A DNA stretch of 12,925 nt from Aliarcobacter butzleri. GTDB taxonomy: Bacteria > Campylobacterota > Campylobacteria > Campylobacterales > Arcobacteraceae. Where the stretch lies: NCBI GenBank assembly GCA_012522985.1, contig JAAYJJ010000031.1:1-12925 (forward strand), in the 5' to 3' direction. Below the pieces are notes generated by a model. The model was not told where the DNA came from. It saw only the letters and a list, made by a program, of their open reading frames with translations, and ran no database searches. The position numbers and the translations under genes are program-made. Positions 7,499 through 12,925 of the stretch are shown one piece after another (position 1 is the first letter of the stretch; each line of letters begins with the position of its first letter).

Positions 7499-8202
7499 TT
7501 TCTAGCTATAAAAAGTGTAGAAATATCCATAGAAAAACCTTTTGTGTAGATAGGTTTAAATCCAGCTTCTTTTAGTTCAAGATTAAGCTCATCACTAGTA
7601 ATAAATTCTTTTATTGATTGAGGTAGATATATATAAGCCTCTTTGTTTTTAGAGATTATCCCACCAATAGTTGGCATCATATTATTTAGATAAAAAGAGG
7701 TTAAGTTATCTGTTAAATTCTCTTGTTTGTTTTTTGTAAACTCTAAAATAACAACTAAACCATTTGGTTTTAAAACCCTATAAAACTCATCCCAAGCCTC
7801 TTTTCTTTGGACAACATTTCTAATCCCATAAGTAATAGAGATAATATCAACACTATTATCTTCTAAAGGAAGTTTTTGTGCTCCTGCTTCTATAAAAGTA
7901 CCATTAGGAATCTTTTTTTTGCCTACTTCCATCATACCAACGCTAGGATCAATCCCTACAATCTCTTTTAGTAAGATATCATTTCTAGTAGATGCTTTTT
8001 GCCAATCTATCATCATATCACCAGTTCCACAAGCAACATCTACTATCTTTTCTATATTGTCTTGCTCATAAAATCCATATGCCAAATCACAAGCTTTTCT
8101 TCTCCAGCTCTTATCAACACCCATACTTAAAATTCTATTTGCTAAATCATATGTTTTTGCTATATCATCAAACATTGATACTATTTCTTGTTGTTTTTCC
8201 AT
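7495..8202 (-). CDS. ubiE: Demethylmenaquinone (ubiquinone/menaquinone) C-methyltransferase UbiE/MenG
   Basis: 235 residues, a class I SAM-dependent methyltransferase that adds the ring methyl group in the last step of menaquinone synthesis. UbiE signatures are all present: FDDIAKTYDLANRILSMGVD (11-30) with the following WRR, SAM-binding motif I DVACGTGD (55-62), acidic D85 after strand 2 (IVGID), and TYGIRNV (124-130). The C-terminal MDISTLFIARK is the usual family end. Menaquinone is the expected substrate if this is a Campylobacterota genome, since those bacteria use menaquinones. It starts with ATG preceded by AAGG at 7 bp and overlaps xseA by 4 bp. From memory, ubiE and xseA are also neighbours in Campylobacter jejuni, which supports the lineage assignment. 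Confidence 0.97.
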   Translation of the reverse strand: MEKQQEIVSMFDDIAKTYDLANRILSMGVDKSWRRKACDLAYGFYEQDNIEKIVDVACGTGDMMIDWQKASTRNDILLKEIVGIDPSVGMMEVGKKKIPNGTFIEAGAQKLPLEDNSVDIISITYGIRNVVQRKEAWDEFYRVLKPNGLVVILEFTKNKQENLTDNLTSFYLNNMMPTIGGIISKNKEAYIYLPQSIKEFITSDELNLELKEAGFKPIYTKGFSMDISTLFIARK

Positions 8203-8229
8203 TTTTAAACCTTAAATAAAATATCTTAA

Positions 8230-8235
8230 ATTATA
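8230..8235 (-). promoter_or_regulatory. Putative internal -10 box before ubiE
   Basis: TATAAT on the minus strand overlaps the TAA stop of the small tail-anchored protein gene and ends 27 nt before the ubiE ATG, giving the same layout as the cheW and chemoreceptor candidates. It would let ubiE and xseA be made independently of the upstream genes. AT-rich chance match is the alternative. Confidence 0.33.
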
Positions 8236-8479
8236 ATAAGAATTTACCCATCAAAAGTCCTAGAATAAATCCAAAATTTACAGCAACAATTAGTTTTAGA
8301 GTAGTTAATTGTTGATTTGTTTTAGGAATAAGCTCTACAATCTTTTCTTGATAAGAAAAAGTCTTTTGTAAATCTTCATTTATTTTTTGAAGATTATCCA
8401 AATTTTGCTTTACTCCAAGCTCTGCTAACTCTAGCCTTTCTACTATCTCTTTTGCTTGTTTGAAGCTCATCTCACTCAT
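8231..8479 (-). CDS. Small tail-anchored coiled-coil membrane protein of unknown function
   Basis: 82 residues; I do not recognise a family. Residues 1-57 are charged and helical with heptad-like hydrophobic spacing, consistent with a coiled coil. Residues 61-82 form a single hydrophobic helix at the extreme C-terminus, with K62 before and K79 near its end, so it is probably tail-anchored with the coiled coil in the cytoplasm. The helix carries G70, G74 and G78 at exact four-residue spacing (GxxxGxxxG), a glycine-zipper packing motif that favours helix-helix pairing. No signal peptide is present. Its ATG overlaps the stop of the ParA-like ATPase gene (ATGA), so the two are translationally coupled and a membrane partner role for the ATPase is plausible. 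The frame, codon use and exact overlap make it a real gene. Confidence 0.82.
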   Translation of the reverse strand: MSEMSFKQAKEIVERLELAELGVKQNLDNLQKINEDLQKTFSYQEKIVELIPKTNQQLTTLKLIVAVNFGFILGLLMGKFLL

Positions 8480-9267
8480 TTTTTAATCTCTATCCATCCA
8501 TCAAGTAAACAAAAAATAGGATTTAAACTATGTAATACATAATCTTTTGCATCAGTTTGAAGTCTTTTGAAAAATAGGTATTTTCTAGCACTATCAAGAT
8601 CTCCTAACTCTTTACTTTGTATTGCTTTTTGAGTAAAATCGGTGTTATTATGTGCCATTTCCCAAACAGTACTTCCTAAATACCTACTCATTGTGATAAC
8701 TTTATCATTTTTTACTGCAAAATATTTGGGATCTTTGACAAAATCACAAATTACAGAGTTACTTTGAAGATATCTATGTCCAAAAAAGTTAATAAACTGC
8801 TCTTGTAAATAATCAGGTTCCATACTTATAGCACGATTTAGTGCAAAAAGCATATTATTTTGAGAGTTTAGCTCAATTTTTTTTATTTTTTTCATAGTTG
8901 CTATTGCATTTTTACCATCAAGCTCTCCATCACCAAGAGGTATAATCCACTTAATATTTCCAAAAGAGCCAACCTTTTTGATCTCTTCTAGAACTAAAGA
9001 TGAAGTTTTATTTCCACCCACATCAACTATAACTTCATGGTTATCATCCATTAAAATAAGCTCATCAAGCTCATTTAGTTTATTGGTACTTAACATTTTT
9101 TTATTTACAATTTCAGTTCTTGTAAAAGATTGACTATCATTGTTTTCATCATCTATTTCTATATATGTGATTTTTTTGCCATGCTTTTTATACAAATATG
9201 GAGCAATCACTTGCATAGCAACTGTACTTTTTCCTACTCCACCTTTGGTTTGAGGAATAACAATCAT
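8476..9267 (-). CDS. Orphan ParA/MinD-superfamily ATPase
   Basis: 263 residues. The N-terminus is a deviant Walker A motif T7-KGGVGKST (signature lysine K8, catalytic K13), which defines the ParA/MinD group of dimerising ATPases that position DNA or protein assemblies. The A' region reads IEIDDENND (37-44) instead of the usual D-x-D-P-Q, closer to plasmid StbB/TraL-like members. A Walker B strand, VIVDVGG, is at 79-85. The last 60 residues, including SKELGDLDSARKYLFFKRL (218-236), are not typical of chromosomal ParA or MinD. No MinD-type C-terminal amphipathic membrane helix is obvious. No ParB, MinE or parS-like site is nearby. It overlaps both neighbours by 4 bp: magIII before and the tail-anchored protein after. 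ATPase assignment is firm; the cargo is unknown. Confidence 0.9.
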   Translation of the reverse strand: MIVIPQTKGGVGKSTVAMQVIAPYLYKKHGKKITYIEIDDENNDSQSFTRTEIVNKKMLSTNKLNELDELILMDDNHEVIVDVGGNKTSSLVLEEIKKVGSFGNIKWIIPLGDGELDGKNAIATMKKIKKIELNSQNNMLFALNRAISMEPDYLQEQFINFFGHRYLQSNSVICDFVKDPKYFAVKNDKVITMSRYLGSTVWEMAHNNTDFTQKAIQSKELGDLDSARKYLFFKRLQTDAKDYVLHSLNPIFCLLDGWIEIKK

Positions 9268-9932
9268 CTTTTATCCTTTTGTTTCATATATTCAACTATT
9301 TTTCCATGCATTCTTGCATAGATTTGATTTAATGATATCTCAAAATTATAAATTTCAACTATTTTATCGTAATTTTTATTAATTCCATATTCAAGCCACT
9401 CTTTTGTATATTGATAAGAGTTAAATTTATAATCAAAATAAGAAAGAAGCTTTTTAGTATAATTATCTACAACCATAAAATCTTTTTTACAAGCATAACA
9501 AAGTATGCTATCAGCACTTTCATTACCTATACCTTGTTGAGCTAAAAGCCAAGATCTTGATACATGACTTTGAAAATTTGAAAAATTTGTAAATTCATAT
9601 TGAAGATTTTGACAAAAATTTTTGATTCTAAGAGCTTTTTTGTTTTTAAATCCACTGCTTTTTATAAGTTCGGCAAATATCAAAAGATCTATATTGGCTA
9701 TTTTTTCTAAAAAAAGATCATTATCATCTAAATCAAACTCTTGTAAAAACTCTTTTATATTTTGGAGTGACTTTTCTACATTTGCCCATCTGCTATTTTG
9801 TGTAAGAAAAGTTCCTAAAACCACCTCAAAACTACCATAGTTTGGCCACCAATAAGGAGGTAAATCTTCTAGTAGATTAAGCTTTTTTAGAAAAATCAGT
9901 AAATCATAGCTATTAGCTATAATATTATTCAA
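9264..9932 (-). CDS. magIII: 3-methyladenine DNA glycosylase MagIII (HhH-GPD family)
   Basis: A base-excision repair glycosylase that removes alkylated adenine. The stretch from the helix-hairpin-helix (LLAQQGIGNESAD) through ILCYACKKDFMVVDNYT closely matches my memory of H. pylori MagIII, including the catalytic aspartate in MVVD. The N-terminal PYWWPNYGSFEVVLGTFLTQ and the C-terminal QIYARMHGKIVEY also fit. The four-cysteine iron-sulfur loop of endonuclease III is absent, as in MagIII. I place the start at TTG 9932: AAAGG sits 6 bp upstream, the overlap with ymdB is then only 8 bp, and the 222-residue length fits MagIII (about 218). The frame also extends to an ATG at 9968 (234 residues), but that has no ribosome site and overlaps ymdB by 44 bp. 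The stop overlaps the ParA-like start. Confidence 0.92.
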   Translation of the reverse strand: MNNIIANSYDLLIFLKKLNLLEDLPPYWWPNYGSFEVVLGTFLTQNSRWANVEKSLQNIKEFLQEFDLDDNDLFLEKIANIDLLIFAELIKSSGFKNKKALRIKNFCQNLQYEFTNFSNFQSHVSRSWLLAQQGIGNESADSILCYACKKDFMVVDNYTKKLLSYFDYKFNSYQYTKEWLEYGINKNYDKIVEIYNFEISLNQIYARMHGKIVEYMKQKDKR

Positions 9933-10734
9933 TATATGCCTTTGTGATAATCTTATCACCATTATCATATAGTTTTATCTTAAAAGCATCTATAGCTTTG
10001 GAATCTATTATCTTTACTACTACCATTTGTAAAATAGATTTACAACTATTTGGTACTTCAAAATGTTTGCCTATACCTGTTGTAGCTCTTTGTATAGGAG
10101 ATATACTATCCATTCCTATAACATTATCTCTACATCCAGTAAGCCCAACATCACTTATATAAGAAGTCCCATCACAAATAGTAAGATCATCAGTTCCTAT
10201 ATGTGTATGAGAACCAAAGATTGCACTAACTTTGTTTTTAAAAAGCATCATCATTACACGCTTTTCACTTGTAGCTTCAGCATGAAAATCTATAATAATA
10301 TTTTTGATATTTTGTTCATGAAGCTCTTTTACTCTTTTGATTGCTAGGTTGAAAGGATTATCAGTTATTGGCATAGCAAACTGCCCCATTAAGTTTAAAA
10401 TAGCAATCTTTTCTCCCAAAACCTCTTTAATAGCCAAACCAGTTCCTGCTACACCTTTTGGATAGTTATCTGGTCTTAAAACATAATCTGTTTTTAGAAG
10501 TATCTCCATATCACTTCTTTTATCAAATGAGTGATTTCCACCAGTAATAATATCTATACCACTTTTTATAAGCTCCTCGGAGTTTTTGATATTTAATCCA
10601 AAACCATGACTAGCATTCTCTCCATTTGCTATAATAAAATCTATATTATACTCATTCCTTAGCTTAGCTAGATTTTCTTTTATTATTTTTCTTCCAGGGC
10701 GTCCTACAATATCACCAATAAAACCTATATACAA
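9925..10734 (-). CDS. ymdB: YmdB-family metallophosphoesterase (2',3'-cyclic-nucleotide phosphodiesterase)
   Basis: 269 residues, full length for the family (B. subtilis YmdB is about 264). The expected di-metal ligands are all present: D8 (GDIVGRPGR), E39 and N40 (NGENASHGFG), N67 with catalytic H68 (GGNHSFDK), H151 (DFHAEATSEK), and H176 and H178 (GSHTHIGT). The family hydrolyses 2',3'-cAMP-type substrates in the cytosol, and in Bacillus it influences mRNA levels, biofilm and motility. The start is TTG at 10734, chosen because AAGAGG lies 6 bp upstream and the protein then opens YIGFIGD as the family does; there is no ATG at this end of the frame. It is the first gene of the six-gene operon, 60 bp after the histidine kinase. 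Confidence 0.94.
   Translation of the reverse strand: MYIGFIGDIVGRPGRKIIKENLAKLRNEYNIDFIIANGENASHGFGLNIKNSEELIKSGIDIITGGNHSFDKRSDMEILLKTDYVLRPDNYPKGVAGTGLAIKEVLGEKIAILNLMGQFAMPITDNPFNLAIKRVKELHEQNIKNIIIDFHAEATSEKRVMMMLFKNKVSAIFGSHTHIGTDDLTICDGTSYISDVGLTGCRDNVIGMDSISPIQRATTGIGKHFEVPNSCKSILQMVVVKIIDSKAIDAFKIKLYDNGDKIITKAYIE
9939..9943 (-). promoter_or_regulatory. Ribosome binding site deciding the magIII TTG start
   Basis: AAAGG on the minus strand, followed by the 6-nt spacer CATATA and then TTG. It lies inside the last codons of ymdB. It is the only ribosome-site-like sequence near the candidate starts of magIII. Confidence 0.55.
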
Positions 10735-10740
10735 AAATTA

Positions 10741-10746
10741 CCTCTT
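10741..10746 (-). promoter_or_regulatory. Ribosome binding site deciding the ymdB TTG start
   Basis: AAGAGG on the minus strand, then TAATTT, then TTG. The spacing is ideal and the resulting N-terminus matches the family, so the non-ATG start is well supported. Confidence 0.6.
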
Positions 10747-10753
10747 ACAAAAT

Positions 10754-10759
10754 ATTATA
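10754..10759 (-). promoter_or_regulatory. Putative -10 box for the ymdB operon
   Basis: TATAAT (context AGTATAATATTTT) on the minus strand, 19 nt before the ymdB start, predicts a very short leader beginning about at the ribosome site. It lies in the 60-bp gap after the histidine kinase gene. A short inverted repeat, TTAGT/ACTAA with a 5-nt gap (10763-10777), lies just upstream where an operator could be. Both are weak evidence on their own. Confidence 0.38.
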
Positions 10760-10794
10760 CTTTTAGTTAAGTACTAATAATAGCATAATCAAAC

Positions 10795-12925
10795 TTAGTC
10801 AATTGGTAAGCGTATTTCAAATACTGCACCAAACTCATCATTATAAACTAAAATCTCTCCATTATTATCTTTGATGATTTTATTGGCTATATTTAAACCT
10901 ATCCCCATACCACTTGATTTTTTATTGCTAGAAAAGGGTATAAAAATATTATCTAAAAGCTCTTTTTGTATTCCTCCTGCATTATCTTTGATAAGAATTT
11001 TATGATATTTATCTTCTGTTACTATTTGTATATCAATATATCTTTTTTCATATGGCTCTATTTTGACTAGTTCATCTAGTGCATTATTGATGATAACTAT
11101 CCAAACTTGCTCTATTCTTTGTTTTTGGATATTGCTTAGGTAGATAAACTCATTTTTATTCATACCTAAGGTAAATTCTTGATTATTTATATAGATTTTA
11201 GAGATGATTTTTGCACGATTATGAGCCATAGTTAAAGCAACTAAAATAGTATGATAGAGATTGGTTATCTCTTTTTTTTCATTTGATTGTTGTGATACTT
11301 CCCTCATACTTTCTACAATATTGGCTATTTTATTGATTCCAACCATTATACTATCACTCAACTCTAAAAGATTTGTTTTAGCTAGGCTTTTTGGTAAACG
11401 AGAAATATCATATAACATCATCTCAAGATTTCCTTTTACAAAAGTAAGAGGTGTATTTATCTCATGAGTTATTCCAGCAGCTAGTTGTCCTATTGCTTGG
11501 AATTTAATACTTTTTAATCTCTCTTCTTCAAAGTGCTTAATTTGTTGCATATTTTCTGATATTTTATTTTTTATAGTCTCTTGTAGTATATTAGTTTGCT
11601 TTTCTTTGGTACTTATATCAACAATAACACCAATAATACCATTAAATTCATCTTTATATTTATAAGGGGTTTTATAAAGCTCTATGGTTTTTTCTACTCC
11701 ATCTTTATCTATATATTTTGTTTGATGCATATATAAAGAGTCGTTTGAACGCTTATTGTCATTTTGTTCAAATAGTTTATTTGATTCATTTGGTAAAAGA
11801 TCCAAAAGTAAGGCATCATTGATTTTTTGATTTTTGCGACTATTTATCTCTGATTTTTCTATATCAAAAAACTCAACAAATGCTTGGTTACAATCTATTA
11901 GAATAAACTCTTTATCCAAAATAAAAATAGGTAAAGGTATAGCATATAATAAAGCTTTTGTAAATTCTAGATTTTTTTCTAAAATAATCTGATTATCTAA
12001 AATATTTGCTACAACTACTATTGAGTTTTTATTTGGCAAAAGATTAAAAGAGCTTTCTAAATAAGAGATTCCATTTTGTGGATTTATATATTCAAGTGTT
12101 AGTTTTTTGATATTGATATTTAGGTTTTTGACTTGTAATAAAGCATTATGAAAAATCTCTTTGGACCCGTCACTTAAAAAATCACTAAAATAGATATTTT
12201 TTATACTGTTTTTTGAATTTAAGTTTAGATGTTTTATAAATTTAGCATTCAATCTAACAAACTTCCCATCTAGATCTATAATAGCTATACCACTATTTGC
12301 ATTATCAAATATAGCTTTATGCTCTTCTATTTGTAATCTTAGATCTTTATATAGAGATTCTATAGTTTTTTTATCTGTAATATTTTGAGATATAGCTATA
12401 TAAGAGTTGATTTTACCATTTTCATCAAAATCTGGGTGAATATTGATTTTTAACCAATAAAAACTACCATCTTTTGCAAGATTTTTTATCTCTTGTTGCC
12501 AAGATTTGCCTGATGTTATGTTTTTCCATAAACTTTCATATAGTTTATGAGGCATATCTGGGTGTTTTAATATCTTAAAGCTTTGTCCAATAAGTTCTTC
12601 TTTTGTATATCCACTTATTTCACAAAAAGCTTTACTTATCTCTATAATTTCACCTTTGAGATTTGATTTTGCATAGATTACGTTATTGTCTATATTTGCT
12701 AAAAGTTTTTTTTCATGCTCTATTGAAATAGAGAGTTTTTTTTGTTTTTGTTTTATAGTATAAACATAAGAGATAAGCCCTACAATAAAGAGTGTAGCTA
12801 ATAAAAAGTTAATATATAAAGAGTTAATATAATCTTCTATATCATATATATTAGAAATCAATAAAATATATCCTAAAAACTCATTTGTTATTGAGTGTTT
12901 TAGTGCTTTAAAATAGGCTACCTCA
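10795..12925 (-). CDS. Membrane sensor histidine kinase with three PAS-like regions (N-terminus beyond window edge)
   Basis: The frame is open to the right edge; 709 residues are visible (numbering from the edge). A TTG at 12861 is in frame but is not a convincing start, because coding continues through 21 more residues without a stop. Residues 1-35 look like the end of an extracytoplasmic sensor, then a membrane helix (about 37-56). PAS 1 (about 78-186) has an Aer-like K120-H-P-D-M-P motif and a W-x-N-x-x-x-G-K-S-W segment. PAS-like regions 2 (about 200-310) and 3 (about 321-440) follow. The kinase core has the phospho-acceptor H487 in GITHEINTPLTF, an N-box with N613/N614, DNAGGI (647-652) and the G2 box GMGIGL (672-677). 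It autophosphorylates and should pass phosphate to a response regulator. No receiver domain is fused, and no regulator gene is adjacent in the window; the receivers at 3435-5217 are only candidates. Confidence 0.93.
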   Translation of the reverse strand, partial: EVAYFKALKHSITNEFLGYILLISNIYDIEDYINSLYINFLLATLFIVGLISYVYTIKQKQKKLSISIEHEKKLLANIDNNVIYAKSNLKGEIIEISKAFCEISGYTKEELIGQSFKILKHPDMPHKLYESLWKNITSGKSWQQEIKNLAKDGSFYWLKINIHPDFDENGKINSYIAISQNITDKKTIESLYKDLRLQIEEHKAIFDNANSGIAIIDLDGKFVRLNAKFIKHLNLNSKNSIKNIYFSDFLSDGSKEIFHNALLQVKNLNINIKKLTLEYINPQNGISYLESSFNLLPNKNSIVVVANILDNQIILEKNLEFTKALLYAIPLPIFILDKEFILIDCNQAFVEFFDIEKSEINSRKNQKINDALLLDLLPNESNKLFEQNDNKRSNDSLYMHQTKYIDKDGVEKTIELYKTPYKYKDEFNGIIGVIVDISTKEKQTNILQETIKNKISENMQQIKHFEEERLKSIKFQAIGQLAAGITHEINTPLTFVKGNLEMMLYDISRLPKSLAKTNLLELSDSIMVGINKIANIVESMREVSQQSNEKKEITNLYHTILVALTMAHNRAKIISKIYINNQEFTLGMNKNEFIYLSNIQKQRIEQVWIVIINNALDELVKIEPYEKRYIDIQIVTEDKYHKILIKDNAGGIQKELLDNIFIPFSSNKKSSGMGIGLNIANKIIKDNNGEILVYNDEFGAVFEIRLPID

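Noticed and set aside
7912..7920. Homopolymer run inside ubiE as a phase-variable tract
   Set aside because: The A-run on the coding strand simply encodes consecutive lysines (KKK) in an otherwise intact gene, and runs of this length are common in such AT-rich DNA.
8476..9267. Plasmid or chromosome partition locus (parAB/parS)
   Set aside because: No ParB gene and no repeated parS-like palindromes nearby; flanking genes are chromosomal housekeeping genes.
9264..9932. Endonuclease III (Nth)
   Set aside because: The C-terminal four-cysteine iron-sulfur loop is missing, and the ILCYAC and MVVD segments fit MagIII instead.

Overview
The window is strongly AT-rich and every gene lies on the minus strand, so transcription runs from high to low coordinates. 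Gene content points to a motile member of Campylobacterota, most like the Arcobacter/Sulfurimonas side of that phylum. The clues are a MagIII-type DNA glycosylase (the type characterised in Helicobacter pylori), a ubiE-xseA pair, a stand-alone Aer-like PAS protein, a chemoreceptor ending in a zinc-binding CZB domain, and TATAAT -10 boxes without clear -35 elements. The assignment comes from protein features, not from any database search.

Layout in transcription order. (1) 12925-10795: a membrane sensor histidine kinase with three PAS-like regions; its N-terminus lies beyond the right edge. (2) 10734-6299: a tight six-gene operon of ymdB-like phosphodiesterase, magIII, an orphan ParA/MinD-type ATPase, an 82-residue tail-anchored coiled-coil protein, ubiE and xseA. 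Most junctions are 4-8 bp overlaps, with one 28-bp gap before ubiE that may hold an internal promoter. (3) 6159-5764: a single Aer/CetB-type PAS protein. (4) 5712-3435: cheW, a single-domain response regulator, and a response regulator carrying a PAS domain and a long coiled coil. (5) A 288-bp intergenic stretch with an (AT)10 tract and short direct repeats. (6) 3146-1: a large chemoreceptor (NIT sensor outside, CZB zinc site inside) followed after 17 bp by a second membrane sensor with a PDC/Cache-like domain, cut off by the left edge.

Groups 3-6 look like an accessory chemosensory module: a redox PAS sensor, an adaptor (CheW), two receiver proteins and a dual-sensor receptor. There is no CheA, CheR or CheB here, so it must use a kinase encoded elsewhere. 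Group 2 mixes housekeeping functions (DNA repair, exonuclease VII, quinone methylation) with an uncharacterised ATPase/tail-anchored pair. That pair is the best candidate for an undescribed system in the window. The REC-PAS-coiled-coil protein with no output domain is the second.

No tRNA, rRNA, CRISPR, insertion sequence, phage gene or convincing intrinsic terminator was seen. The only non-coding stretch near 300 bases is 3147-3434.
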